Shown: positions 1-12,069 of the stretch, piece after piece
How positions within the stretch are numbered: position 1 is the stretch's first letter
Layout of the letters: the number at the start of each line of letters is the position of its first letter
NCBI GenBank assembly: GCA_021234155.1
Contig: JAJEKV010000311.1
Location: forward strand, 62,001-126,000
Direction of reading: 5' to 3'
DNA length: 64,000 nt
Origin: Isoetes taiwanensis
Taxonomy: Eukaryota; Streptophyta; Lycopodiopsida; Isoetales; Isoetaceae
Made by a program: the position numbers and the translations under genes
Notes under the pieces: generated by a model
Databases searched by the model: none
The model's input: only the letters and a program-made list of their open reading frames with translations
Told to the model about the DNA's origin: nothing

Positions 1-63
1 TCAACAACATTGGAATAACCTGCCCAGGAAATTCAAATTCAAGAACCAAGAATCGTTGCAAGA

Positions 64-1441
64 ATGGGAGATTTGAAATATCCAAAGTTCTATCCAGGAG
101 ATGATGCCGATGGGCATCTATATGCATTCCTAACTGCCAGCGCCGCAAATGGAAAAAATGATGTTGACCAGTTAAAATTATTTCCAGGAACACTTCAACA
201 GTATGCAGCACGGTGGTATTGGCAATCTCAGGAGACCACGCCTTTTACAAATTGGAATGCATTAAAGGAGGCTTTTCTAACCCAATTTAGAGGAGCCGGG
301 TTCAAGGAGAGAATTTTCCAAGAACTCACGCATATTAAGTGTTATCCAGATGAGACTTTGCAAAGTTATATTTTGAGATACAAAAGCTTGTTATCAAAAA
401 GAGATCCGCTACCTGCCGCCGAAGAGCAAGTAAGATATTTTGTAGAGGGACTGCCCCCTTTACTTCAATTATTTGTAAAAGCAAGCCAACCGGCTACTTT
501 GGATGACGTCACGAGGGTGGCATCACAATATGACACGGCGGGTTTTGGAGTACAAGGAACCTTGCCTCCAACAGCAGATGCAAAGCAATCCAGCAGCACC
601 GGCCGCTATCCCCATTGCGCCCCTATCATTACCAGCCAATCCGACAGTAACTTTGCCAAATGCTCCTACAATGGCAAGTCCCATCAATATAGAGAACCAA
701 ATCGCAAAGGTTAAAGAAGACATTGTGGAGTCATTAACAAAGAAACTATCTGAATTGCAACTCAACTGGATGCACGGAGCAGCAGGAAAGGTCCATGAAC
801 AAAAAGAAAGGGCTAATGTGTGGTGCGTAAAGTGCAAAAGGCCAGGACATATTCCACATGAGTGTGGGAATACAAGTGATAAACCAAAGTGCCAAATTTG
901 CGGAAGAAGAAATCATATGGCCGCTGCTTGCTATTTTAATCCAAATCGGCAAGGGGGTGCAGTACCTTCACAATGGATACCACCGCAATGTACTTCCTAT
1001 CAAGTTCAGCCTCAAGAAGAGCCTATCTATGTGCAAACTCAGCCATATCATTCAGTGTATGCCGTAGCGCCGCAACAAGTAATGGGACCACGACCGGCAT
1101 ATCGACAAAGAAAACCTATCCAATGTTATCGTTGCAAGAACTTTGGACATATTGCCCCAGAGTGTCCTAATCCAAGAGCTCCAGTGGAGTATCACCCAGT
1201 GTGCGGCATTTGTCAAACTCAAGGGCTGCATACTCAAGCCGAATGTCCCAATAAACTAGAACCCAGAAAAACGGGCGAACGAGACAAGGGAAAGAAACCA
1301 ATGGTGGATTCTAATGCTGTATTTATTCTCAAAAAATCAATGGAAGACGAAATTCCTGCGTATGAGACACGTGCACAACGACGTAATAGACTAATAAATC
1401 AAAACCAGGAATCCATTAGAACACCAATTGTCCGATTCTAA
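64..1441 (+). pseudogene. gypsy gag (capsid plus four zinc knuckles), frameshifted
   Basis: Structural protein of the gypsy element, which packages its RNA in cytoplasmic particles. Frame 1 (64 to about 550) shows the retrotransposon gag fold, with ARWYWQ, NWNALKEAFLTQF and the stretch around FVEGLPPLL. The reading then moves to frame 2 (503-1441), which holds a proline/alanine-rich linker and four CCHC-type knuckles: CVKCKRPGHIPHEC, CQICGRRNHMAAAC, CYRCKNFGHIAPEC and CGICQTQGLHTQAEC. The last has five residues before His instead of four. The frame change near 540-580 is taken as an indel, though programmed frameshifting cannot be excluded from one copy. The C-terminal part is basic. Confidence 0.88.
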
Positions 1442-1471
1442 GATGAGAATGAGGAAGAAAAGGAAGATCAG

Positions 1472-2619
1472 ATGATCCAAAACGTGGAAGATATTCCAAG
1501 ACCAGAGGACTTGCGGCAATTTAAGGAACAAGTAGTGGAGCAGTCGCGACAAAAGGAAAAGGCAAAAGAGAAAAAGATTCGCCGACGCTACAAGAAGGTT
1601 TTACAACTTGGAAGTGAACAACCATATGACATCTTGAAGGATATGGAGCAAGTTAGACCATCTATTACCTTTGGACAACTGCTAAATTTGGCACCAGGGT
1701 GTAGAAAAGTCGTGATGGCAGCATTGAAGGGTCAAAAAGAAGTGGTCGTGAATTCAGCATGGCCAGTAATTGCGGATATGAGTTCACCATGTTTGGACTT
1801 GGAAATAAATGGCGAATTGATTCGGAATTGTACCATTGATGGAGGGTCAGGCATCAATATTATGTCTGAACACATGTGGAGGAAACTGGAGCTGCCTGAA
1901 CCGGTTCCAGTACACTTTGTGGTCAAGATGGCCGACCAACGACGTGTGAAGCCAATTGGCGTTATCACCGGAGTGCAAACACTGATAGCTGGCATTATGT
2001 TTTATGTGGACTATGTGGTCCTAAAGATGGTGGTGGAGGGAGCGCTAGCTACCCTCTACTACTTGGAAGACCTTGGCTAATGCAAGCCAGGGCCAAGCAT
2101 GACTGGGCAACGGGATTATTGACCATAGGAGATGGGAACAATGCAGTTTCTATAGAAGTACATATCTCTCCAGGAAGGATTTCGGCGACTGGACGAGTTC
2201 AAGAGATTGATAGTGATACAAGTTCTAGTGATGATAATGAAGAAGAATTGTCTGATGACGAGGAACAAGAGGCCGCTCTGGTAGCACCCGAAGAAGAAAA
2301 GGGATACAAGGTGTTACAACTATGACCCTCTTATAGGGATGACACTTCAAGTGTTGTTCTTGAGGAATGGTTGCAAGATAGAGCGGAGTTAGACTGCTCT
2401 ATGGTGGAGATAGAAATGGAACCCCCAACTCAACAACAATTGATGAAGAAGGGTAAGAAGGCTCGATGGAAAGCTTTGAATTTGTCTAAAAAAGAAGAGA
2501 CTCTGAGGGAAGAAGTATCAAAAGAAGAAAGGTTAAGAGAGTTCCCTCCTTATTTCTTTGAATACGAGGAGGGGGAGATCAAGTTAAATGAAGCACCAGC
2601 TTGTGAAGTGGTTGGTTGA
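1472..2619 (+). pseudogene. gypsy aspartic protease and linker to RT
   Basis: The protease cleaves the gag-pol polyprotein. The active-site loop is IDGGSGINIM, at about residue 125 of the 202-residue frame 1472-2080. A glycine stands where many proteases have DSG or DTG, a variant common in plant gypsy lineages. A highly charged linker follows (2080-2325, rich in Asp/Glu/Ser) in another frame, then a Lys/Glu-rich stretch at 2371-2619. The linker is broken by a stop after 2322 and by TGA at 2617-2619. Past that stop the same frame goes on with EEPKVVRVGAQLTEEE to about 2800, the usual lead-in to the RT. Confidence 0.85.
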
Positions 2620-2695
2620 AGGAATATGCCAGAAAGTTTGGAACCGCCAGAAGTGATTGAGTTGAACATGGGAACCAAGGAGGAGCCTAAGGTGG

Positions 2696-3605
2696 TTCGA
2701 GTTGGAGCACAGTTAACAGAAGAAGAGAGACAGTTGTATTACGAATTATTTGTAGCCTATAAAGCTGTCTTCGCATGGAGTTATCGAGATATCGAATACA
2801 ACTGATACCTGATGCAAAGCCTATACGACAACGAGCTTATCGCATGAATCCGAATTATAGTAAAGCAGTAAGAGCGGAAATTGATGGGTTATTGGAAGCC
2901 GGATTTATTGTTGCTATTGAAGGGAGTGATTGGCTATCCCAAATAGTGATTGTGCCCAAGAAGAATAAGAAGTTAAGGGTTTGTGTGGATTACCGAAAGC
3001 TGAATGCTGCCACAGTGAAGGACGGATTTCCAGTACCTTTTATTGATGCAGTGCTAGACGAAGTGGCGGGCCATGAACTTTATTCTTTTATGGACGGGTT
3101 TAATGGATACAACCAAGTCACTATTGCACCTGAAGATCGCGAGAAGACCGCATTTGTGACCGAGTGGGATTGCTTCATGTATAAGGTGATGCCGTTTGGG
3201 TTGTGCAATGCCCCAGCCACATTCCAGTGAGTAGTGACTGCGGCCTTCAAAGATTTTTTGAAGGAATTCATGGAAGTATTTTTGGATGACTTTTGCGTAT
3301 ATAGCAATTATGGGGATCATCGAAGGAAGCTAGAGAAGTGCTTTTGCAAGTGCCGAGACTATGGGATATCATTAAATCCACTCAAATGCATGTTTGCAGT
3401 CGTGAGAGGGGTGTTGCTAGGACGAGTGGTGACCGCCCAAGGATTAGCAGTGGATCCGGAAAAAGTGAAGATAATCATTGAATTACCATCACCAGAATAT
3501 GTGAAGCAATTACAAGCATTTTTGGGACATGTGGGGTATCATTACAAGCATTTTTGGGATATGTGGGGTATCATAGAAGATTTATTCGAAGATATGCGGA
3601 CATAG
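2696..3605 (+). pseudogene. gypsy reverse transcriptase, one in-frame stop
   Basis: RNA-dependent DNA polymerase of the gypsy element. Ordered RT blocks are visible: PIRQRAYRMNP, VIVPKKNKKLRVCVDYRKLN, YSFMDGFNGYNQV, FVTEWDCFMYKVMPFGLCNAPATFQ (split around the stop) and the catalytic EVFLDDFCVYS. TGA at 3228-3230 interrupts the frame exactly where the family has an Arg after ATFQ, so a CGA to TGA transition is the simplest cause. Just upstream (2775-2800) a deletion with a frame change removed the usual acidic segment after AWSYRDI. A 32-bp tandem duplication at 3512-3575 shifts the frame at the RT/RNase H junction. Confidence 0.93.
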
Positions 3606-4323
3606 CTCTCCCATTGACCAACTTGTTGAAGAAAGAAGTGGAGTACCAGTGGAGTGAAGAGTGTCAAGTTGCATTTGAAGCACTCAAGAAGGCTTTGGTC
3701 CAATCACCTATCTTGAAATGGCCGAGATGGGATATCGATTTTCACGTGCATGTTGATGCTTCCGGTTATGCCATTGGGAGTATATTATCTCAAAAACAAG
3801 ATGATGGATGGGATCATCCAGTATACTATGCAAGTCGACAATTAACCAAAGCTGAAAGGAATTATTCTACCACCGAAAGAGAAGGGCTTGACATGATATA
3901 TTCTATCCAAAAGTATCGTCACTATTTATCGTCACTATTTATTGGGCAAGCCATTTGTGTTCTATGTGGACCATCAGGCTTTGAAATATTTGATCTTGAA
4001 ACCGTGCCAAACTGGTAGAGTAACGAGATGGTTACTTCTCCTACAAGAGTTCGAGTTCAAAGGTGTTGAAGCCTGGCAGTTCTCATGTAGGGCCAGATCA
4101 TTTATCAAGATTGCCTGGAGAAGAACCCAAAGAAGCAATTCCAGATGAGTTGCCTGATGCAGAGTTATTTAATGTGGAGGCGGTGCCAGAATGGTATACG
4201 GGCCTTGGACAGTATTTGGTAAGTGGGGAGTTACCAGGCGAGCTTACTTCCTCGAAAAAGAAGCGATTTATACAGCAAGCTGCTGGGTATACTATGTTGG
4301 GAGGAGTATTATATAAGCAATGA
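3554..4323 (+). pseudogene. gypsy RNase H domain, frameshifted
   Basis: RNase H removes the RNA strand during reverse transcription. Visible motifs are FHVHVDASGYAIGSILSQ, HPVYYASRQLTKAERNYSTTERE and, in another frame, GKPFVFYVDHQALKYL. The break between the last two is a 13-bp direct duplication (3916-3928 and 3929-3941). A further frame change near 4063 precedes SHVGPDHLSRLP, and a tether region leads to the integrase. TGA at 4321-4323 closes this stretch. The domain order and spacing fit plant gypsy elements. Confidence 0.9.
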
Positions 4324-5489
4324 CGAGATGATATTTTAAGAAGATGTGTGTTACCTTATGAGGTGCCACGAATACTTGAAGATTGCCATGAAGCCCTAGA
4401 AGGAGGTCATTTTGGAACAACGGTCACTATAAAGAAGGTGCTTCAAGCCGGATATTGGTGGCCAACTTTGCATAAGGATGTCGCGGATCATGTGAAGAAA
4501 TGTGACCCATGTCAACGCGTGGGAAGACCAACTAGAAGAGATTGATGCCACTATATCCTGTTGTGCTGATCCGACCTTTTGAGAAGTGGGGAATTGATTT
4601 TGTGGGACCCATAAATCCTCCAACACGGTGGAGTCGAAACAAGTATATACTGATTTGCACAGACTGTGTGACAAAGTGGGCAGAAGCTAAGGCGTTTCGG
4701 GAAGACAATGGAGCAGCGGTGGCAACATTTCTATAGGAAAATATCATAATCAGGTTTGGATGTCCAGTGGAGTTGGTAAGCGATCGGGGTAAGCATTTCT
4801 TGAACGAGCTAATTGAGACAATGACGATCATGTATCGAATAAAACATCGAAAGAGTAGTCCTTACCATCCACGAGCGAATGGACAAGCTGAGAGAACAAA
4901 CAAGACTTTATGCAATATTATGACAAAGATTTGCTCCGCTAGTCGAACCGATTGGGATCAAAGATTATTGGATGCCTTATGGGCATATCGTACGGCCTAC
5001 AAGGTGACTACAAGGGCCACACCATTCCAATTGGTATATGGACTTGAAGCAGTAATACCAATTGAGTTGGAGATACCAAGCCTGCGAATAGCGGCTCAAT
5101 ACAAGTTGGGGGAAGTTGATAGTATCAAAGCAAGACTGCAAGAATTGGAAAAGTTGGATGAGACAAGGTTGTTGGCTTTGCAAGCAAGGGAAGCCTTACA
5201 AAAAAGAAGGAAGAAATGGTATGATAAGCATTTGCGGAAAAAAGAGTTCAAGGAGGGAGATAAAGTATTGTTGTATGAAGCAAAACATTGGAAGCGATTT
5301 GGCAAGCTAAAGATGAGATGGGTTGGACCATATGTGGTGAGTGAAGTGTTTTCTAATGGTTCAATACAACTTCAAACATTGGAGGGAGACCTTCTTCCCA
5401 CAAGAGTCAATAGTTATCTGGTGAAGAAGTACCATGGGAGTGATGATGAGGGAACCCAAACAACGTCTACATCCATAGGAGTTGGATAG
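4324..5489 (+). pseudogene. gypsy integrase without chromodomain
   Basis: Integrase inserts the cDNA into chromosomes. The HHCC zinc-binding region is seen in CHEALEGGHFGTT and KKCDPCQR. The catalytic core has Asp in WGIDFVGP, Asp in VELVSDRGKHF and Glu in NGQAERTNK, which gives the D, D, E triad. The C-terminal GPY-like module is KMRWVGPYVV, followed by LPTRVNSYLVKKYHG. The protein ends 35 bases before the LTR with no chromodomain. Stops near 4543 and at 4734-4736 break the frame, but the stretch from 4767 to 5489 is open for 240 codons. Confidence 0.93.
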
Positions 5490-5524
5490 TTCCTCGGGAC
5501 GAGGAACATTTTTCCCCCCAATAA

Positions 5525-7131
5525 TGTCGTCTGCCAAATGAAGGTAAAAAATTGCAAAACACTTACCTTGGCAAAGTGCTAGCTTGAAGGAAAAGCTAGG
5601 CAAATATGGAAATAGAGCAAAAGTAGTGCAAGAGATGTGCTACATGAAAGAATACCCATGATAAAACATGGGAAGAAAGGACATGGCATAATTGTCGTGA
5701 AGGAACATGGCAACCGGGTTGTCATGAGAAGAACCCCATAGACGAAAAATACCTATGGAGGAAAGATGGAAGTGACGAGAATAAAGGCCTTGGAATAAAG
5801 AGGTCGAGTCACGAGAGAGATAAGGGAAACAACCTTAGAAGGACCAGAGAAGCCATAGAGCCTATAGGAGAAAGAGGAATCGAGAATCAAGAAAAAAGAA
5901 ATACAAAAGAAAGAAATGATGAAGTCAAAAAATATAGGGAAGATCAACCATGGCCCTATGGGAAGTGTTGCAAGCACAGTCATGAAAAAGCAAAGAAAAG
6001 AACCATGGATAATATTATTGCAAAATAAGCTCAAGAAAACCATGCACAATTGAAGAAGATAATTGTGGCATGGAATTTTTGTGACAAAAGGGGAAAATAT
6101 TTGTGCTAGAATTGTGGTAACGGACTCTCCCCGGAGACAGATGGGATAAAAGCCATGACTTTTTCGATAATGAAGACCTGTTCTAAGGCAGGGTTGATCA
6201 AAAAGAATAGAAGAATCGGCCCGTTCACAAAGCATCAAAGCGGTTGGAGCGAAAAATCGATATGGCGGGGAAAAGGCGGCTCTATAAGACCTCGGTGTTT
6301 GAACTTGAAGAAAAACTAGGAGGTATTAAGCCGATTGAGATCTGGGGGGCATAAAAGGGCTAGGATGGCGGCAAATAGGGGGAAGGAAGAATTGGAGCAG
6401 GCCGGAATTGAAGGATTAAAGTCTTGTGCGCGATTTGATTCCAGAAACAGAACTGATCACCTGTTATAAACCAAAACAGAGAAGGAGGAAATTACAGAGG
6501 AGAAAAGATACAAGGGAATCGGAAAGCCAATAAGGTTACTCATTTGCAACCATGGGAAAATTACAGAAGCCTTGCTTTGGAACATTAGTCTATGAAGGAC
6601 AGATGAGCATGAGCAACAAGGGACAAGGATGGTTCATTGCTGAAGCCTTGCTCACAAGCCGGAAGACAGAACCTAATGAATGGAGGGAATTTACAAAGCG
6701 TACGACGATGCTGACACAATTAAACGTCATCATCTATTCAGATATTATAAGCTCCTACCCTCATCGATGGCATCCTGCAGCCAAACGATCATGGCCTGAG
6801 GGCTGTGGACCAAGAAAGAAACATGGGGAAGGCAGTTCGACCCAATCCTCTCAAGAGTAAGGATACGTATGATGGAATGACGTGGCATGACCAGTGGCAA
6901 GAATTGATGACATGGCAGGGTGAATGATGCGGTAGTGATGCAGATGTTGGCAATCCGCCTAGGTGGCATACGAAATCCAAGGGGTGCGATGACGTGGCGA
7001 TGATGTGGCGAAGGGGTAGTTGGGGCTATAAATATGTGAACCACGGTTGGGGTTTTTCCAACCAAAAGCAAGTGCAATAAAGTTTGATTTTTCGTTCTAG
7101 TTCCTTGGTTTTCTTTCCTGGCTACCTTTTT
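5525..7131 (+). repeat. 3' LTR of the gypsy element, left arm of inverted LTR pair
   Basis: The LTR begins TGTCGTCTGCC at 5525, 35 bases after the integrase stop. Its whole length is found again in reverse complement at 7144-8760, with clear matches at both ends and throughout and several small indels. A TATA-like box lies at 7027-7034. The outer 3' end of this copy is blurred: it runs into GGCTACC, then a short GC-rich spacer, then the opposing LTR. Open frames inside are short and unrecognised, so I treat them as non-coding. Confidence 0.85.
7027..7034 (+). promoter_or_regulatory. TATA box in gypsy LTR
   Basis: TATAAATA in a GC-richer setting, about 100 bases before the LTR end, is where an LTR promoter is expected. 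The mirror copy (TATTTATA on the plus strand) is at 7248-7255 in the right LTR. Transcripts started from both would run towards each other across the palindrome centre. Confidence 0.5.
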
Positions 7132-7143
7132 CCCGCGGGTTCT

Positions 7144-8760
7144 TGGAGGAAAAGGTAGCCGAGGAAAGAGGCGCTGAAGGAACTAGAACGAAAAATCAAA
7201 CTTTATTGCACTTGCTTTTGGTTGGAAAACCCCAACCGTGGTTCACATATTTATAGCCCCAACTACCTTCGCCCACATCATCGCCACGCCATCGCCTTGA
7301 TTTGATTCAGTATGCCACCTAGGGCGATTGCCAACATGGCACCTCATTGCATCACTGCGCATCATTCACCCCGCCATGTCATCAATTCTTTGCCAATCGG
7401 TCATGCCACGCCATTCCATCATAATGATCCTTACTCTTTGAGAGGATTGGGTCGAACCGCCTTCCCATGTTTCTTTTGGTCCAAACTCGTGCCATGATCG
7501 CTTTGGTCGCAGGACGCCATCGATGAGGGTAGGAGCTATAATATCCGAATAGATGATGACGCTTGGTTGTGTCAAAGATTGTCGTACGCTTTGTAAATTC
7601 CCTCCATTCATTGGGCCTCGCTTTTTCCCGGCCAGAGCAAGGCTTCAAAGAATGAACCATCCTTGTCTCTTGTTGCTCATGCTCATCTGTCCTTCATATA
7701 CTACTGTTCCAAAGCAAGGCTTATGTAATTTTCCCATGGTTGCAAATGAGTAACCTTATTGGCTTTCCGATTCCCCTGTATCTTTTCTCCTCTGTAAATT
7801 CCTCCTTCTTTTCTCTCGCTTCGCTTATAACAGTGATCGGTTTCTGCTTCGAATCAAATCGCCAAGACAAGGCTTTAATCCTTCAATCTCGCCGCTTCTA
7901 ATTCTTTCCTTCCCTATTTTACCGACCCAGCCTTTGGCGACCCCGGATCTCTCAATCGCCTTTAATACCGTCCTAGTTTCTTCAGAATCAAACACTGGAG
8001 GTCTTATAGAGCAGCTTTTCCCTAGCCATATCTGATTTGGCTCCCAGTCCGGCTTGATGCTTTGTGAACCGGCTGATTTATTGGGCTGCTTTTGATCAAC
8101 CTGTCTTAGAACAAAGGTCTTCATTATCCGGAAAAGCCATGGCTTTTCGCCCATCTGTCCTGCCAGGAGTCCGCTCGTTCACAACTCTAGCACAAATATT
8201 TTCCCCTTTTGTCACAAAAATTCCATGTCCACAATTCTCTTCTTCAATTGTGCATGGTTTTCTTGAGTTTATTTTGCAATAATATTATCCATGGTTCTTT
8301 TCTTTGCTTTTTCATGACTGTGCTTGCAATACTTCCCATAGGGCCATGGTTGATCTTCCCCATATTTTTTGACTTCATCATTTCTTTCTTTTGTATTTCT
8401 TTTTTCTTTCTCCCATAGGCTCTCTGGCTTCTCTGGTTCTTCTAAGGGTGTTTCCCTTATCTCTCTCGTGACTCGACCTCTTTATTCCAAGGTTTTTATT
8501 GTCGTCACTTCCATCTTTCCTCCATAGTTATTTTTCGTCTATGGGGTTCTTCTCATGACAACCCGGTTGCCATGTTCCTTCACGACAATTCTGCCATGTT
8601 TCTTCCCATGTTGGGTATTCTTTCATGTAGCACATCTCTTGCACTACTTTTGCTCTATTTCCATATTTGCCTAGCTTTTCCTTCAAGCTAGCACTTTGCC
8701 AAGGTAAAATGCTTGTTTAGCAGTGTTTTGCAATTTTTTACCTTCATTTGGCAGACGACA
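7144..8760 (-). repeat. Second LTR copy, inverted (solo LTR or remnant)
   Basis: On the minus strand this LTR runs from TGTCGTCTGCC (8760) to CCTCCA (7144), so it has the TG...CA ends of an intact LTR. It matches 5525-7131 in inverted orientation but has its own indels; for example, extra bases near 8710-8740 are missing from the left copy. No internal retroelement sequence follows at 8761. The five bases outside each end do not match, so a clean solo-LTR insertion with target duplication is not shown. Confidence 0.85.
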
Positions 8761-10088
8761 GACACGCTTCTAGTGGTTGTAACAACTGTTTTCTTCATAG
8801 ACTCACCAATTCTTTCCCATCTTCTGTCCTTGTACAAAAACCAGACATACATGTTTACAAGTGCAGTTCTATAGAAAAAATGGTCATGTTCTGGACATGA
8901 GCCTTCAGTCTTGCTGATGCGTAGCTATGTGCTTTTACAATTCTTTGCAAATATTTTTCAAATCTAAGGAAGTCAGGTTCCAAGTAATACCAACCAAAAT
9001 GAAAGTTCAAAATTCCCTCGCAATTTTATCACTCACACTAATTTCCTGATTTAAACTGCATCATTTCTCATTCCAACATAAATGTTGCTCATTCTAAGAA
9101 TAATAACAAATATGCGGTTCATATTTTCCCTATTCAGACCTACATATTTCTGAGATATCTAAGCCTAGATCATTTCACACCAACCTTCATGATCTTTACC
9201 AACGATTTCGCAATTTCATAAGATTGATTGTTACACAATCTACATATTTCCCTACTACATTTTACTTAATCAGTCCATGCATTCTTCAATGGACATCTCA
9301 ACCCTTAAGAACTTGCTTGCAATATCTATTTCATCTTCTACATAACACTTGCTTATAGATGTATGTTTTTCTTTTGCACCAAGCTGGCTTACTCCATTCT
9401 ATATCATTTTAGACAATATAGTAGTTACAGAGAGGACAACCAATGACCATTTACTTATATTTGCAAATTTACTATAGATGTGTACTATTTATATAATTGG
9501 CCCTCTCAGGATTGATGCCTACAATAAATCCTCCTTTTTATTTCTTGTCCACATATTACTTAATTAATTTATCTTGTCTTCTATTTCATTTCGGTTTAGA
9601 GGGCAATCCTCCATTGCGTTAGCAACTTGTTTTTTTAATGACCATTTTATAGCTCGGTAATGAATAGCTCGTCAAATAAGTAATGTCATATAACAGTGGA
9701 ACTTGATCAGATGTATACAAAAGTTGCTAGTTACTTCATGCTGTTTACTTTATCAGTCAATTCATATCTATTAAGGATCTCTTATTTCCCTGCTTTCTAC
9801 TCCCGGAAAACCTCATTAGTGGATAATCCTTCAGTAAAGGTTTCCAGTCTAATATCCAACTCAATCTCTGGCTCTACAGGCAGGTCTCTTGCAAGGATGA
9901 TTTAGATGTTATGAAGATATGGCTCAATCTTAAAATATCATAACCTGTTAGGTGCTTAAGCAACAGGCACCTCTTAGAAATTCCAATCCATCTAGCAGCT
10001 CATCGTAGAACAACATTAGATGCAATGGTATACACAGCCAGGATAGGCATTGAGGAACAAGAAAGACAATCTATGCCAATATTGAGAA
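8761..10088. other. No gene seen (AT-rich)
   Basis: AT-rich sequence with only short unrecognised open frames. No splice-bounded exon, RNA gene or repeat boundary could be supported. Confidence 0.6.
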
Positions 10089-10440
10089 GATGTGACGGTC
10101 CTTCGTCCGACACCTATCGTTACTGAGTTACTCCACACGACGCTTAAGATCCCACGGGTGTAGAACCTACAAGTCATCCCCAAACCCCAAGTAATATGTT
10201 GCGATCACCCTAAGCTACGGGTCTCTAGCTCAGAGAATAACCTTCACCTAGAAGCAACTCGACGTGACCAGCGTCGAATCCGCACAAGCGAGCTTCGTCA
10301 GTGCTCACTCGCTAGTGTTGAGTGCTTAACACTCGTGGCCTCAGTTTCTGCTTATTCTCCCCGGAGAGTTGTGGGCAGACCAAGGTGCAATCTAGGCTAG
10401 CAACATGATAACATCCTGTCAAAAAATATCTAATAGCAAC
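10089..10440. repeat. GC-richer island, possible LTR remnant
   Basis: This block is much richer in GC than its flanks. It starts TGTGACGGTCC and carries several restriction-like short inverted motifs (for example GTTGAGTGCTTAACAC). The base composition and TG start resemble part of an old LTR, but no second copy or coding region is in the window. Identity is not established. Confidence 0.3.
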
Positions 10441-11738
10441 GCAATACGTACATAGTCAAAACTAAGATTGAAATCGATATTACGAAAGGTCATAATGGGC
10501 TAGAATCCTAAACTAATAACTAAAAATAACTTAATGGGATCTTGCAACATCAACTAGAATGACGTGCAAAAGGATAATTCAAAGCACGTCCATGAACGAA
10601 TTTAAACCATCAACATTAGCTTTGCAAATAAGCGTTCCTTAATATTATAACTTTGTATACAAATAAAAATATGTTCACAAATTATTAATTGTAACATGCA
10701 AAAAGGATAATTTGAACCTTGTCTCAACACGAGTTTGAACTCTTAAACTCTAGTTCATGAGCAAGCATCCTCTCCAATATGCTAATGCTTCATAATAAGA
10801 TTTGTTACTTATTTTCTGAAAAAACCTTTTAAATAGGAATCATATGTTTTAAAATAAAAAACATAAGAGGATAACGGGTGGACGACGTCTGCCGGATTGG
10901 CATAAAAGGGTTTGAATCAGATGTTTATGGTCGAATCTGTGCTAGTTGCAGCCGATCTTGCAGCCGATCTAGTGATATCACATCTATTTACTTTTTTTCT
11001 GTATTATTTGTAGCCAGAGAAAACGAGTCCAGAGAAGGCCAATCTATTTCTGTTTTGTCAGTTTTGTAGTCTAATCTGTTATTTACAGATGAGAAGCATG
11101 ATTCTGAAGGTTTGACAATAGACTAGTTAGGGTTCTTGCAAAGCCGGAAGTCCTGGCCGATCTAGTAGCTATTTACTCTTAGATCTAACTTATTGCTTTA
11201 TTAACACTGTTTCTTTGTGTTTCCACTTCCTTTGGTCCTGTTCAGCGCAGACAGCAACCGAATGGCTTGCCCTACACCGTGAAACAGTTCCAGAGGATTC
11301 TACCAGATCCGGAATTGGAGTAAGTAGGCCCGAAGAATCCATCTATTCATGGTTTTTCAACAGAATGAAGAATCGAAATCTACCAGACAACATTTGTTTT
11401 CTCTGATACCCCAGCCCATAGTTACTCCTGCTCTTAAGACGAATCCCTTTTTTTTAAAACAAACATCAGGCTTAATCTTACCTCCAAAATCGCTTCTTCA
11501 AATCACTATTTCTCTCTCTCTCTTCTTATCACTCTTCTTATCACTCCTAGATCTCTGCCTTCCTCTTCTTTCTCACGTTCTCAGCCCTTTTTTTTTAATT
11601 CTAACTTCCTTCCATTAGTTCATTGCCACATCATCCCTTATGCCACGTCATCCCCTTATTATTTATTATAGCTTAGAAATAATCACAATAAAACTCACAT
11701 CACAGAAAGAGAAGCTGCCTCTACGCTCCCTGAAAGAT
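10441..11738. other. No gene seen
   Basis: AT-rich with a pyrimidine-rich tract (about 11510-11600) and scattered short open frames, none matching a family I know. A repeated GCCGATCT motif occurs near 10950-11160. Confidence 0.5.
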
Positions 11739-12059
11739 CTAGTTGTACTGGGAAGACTTCATCATGATCTGGCATGCACTTGATGTCCCAGAAATGCCAA
11801 AAGTCTCACCAAAACCCAATTGGTGGAACTGAGACACACATCGATCAGGGTACCTTGTCTCTGCACAAACATTCCTTAGTGCCAACAAATGTACAGAATT
11901 TGGCACCAAATTGTTCCTGCAACATTGCCTAAACAAAAGCACCAACAACCATAAAATTATCTTCATCACAATTGACTGGATGCCTCTATGTTTTGCAACT
12001 GCTTCAGAGAACAATCAGGTTGCCAACCAGGTTCCATAGACTTAGTAATTTTGTTTTTC
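11739..12059 (-). other. Unassigned stretch downstream of the ARM-TPR relic
   Basis: A 91-codon open frame on the minus strand (12014-11739) follows the ARM-TPR pseudogene. It does not align with the expected C-terminal tail of that family in any frame I could read, so it may be unrelated sequence joined by a deletion. Confidence 0.3.
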
Positions 12060-12069
12060 TTAAGTTATA

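Larger units (their letters stand above)
1..7131 (+). mobile_element. Ty3/gypsy LTR retrotransposon, 5' end outside window
   Basis: The order gag - protease - reverse transcriptase - RNase H - integrase - LTR is that of a Ty3/gypsy element. The 5' LTR and primer-binding site lie before position 1. No chromodomain follows the integrase, so this is a non-chromovirus lineage. The element is dead. The coding frame changes several times between gag and RNase H, and in-frame stops are seen at 2617-2619, 3228-3230, 4321-4323, near 4543 and at 4734-4736. Two of the frame changes are caused by short tandem duplications (3512-3575 and 3916-3941). The integrase frame ends at 5489 and the LTR starts at 5525 with TG. 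Confidence 0.93.

Noticed and set aside
5753-8418. Open frames of 81-161 codons inside the paired LTRs
   Set aside because: Equivalent frames differ between the two LTR copies because of indels, and no family is recognisable. Treated as non-coding LTR.
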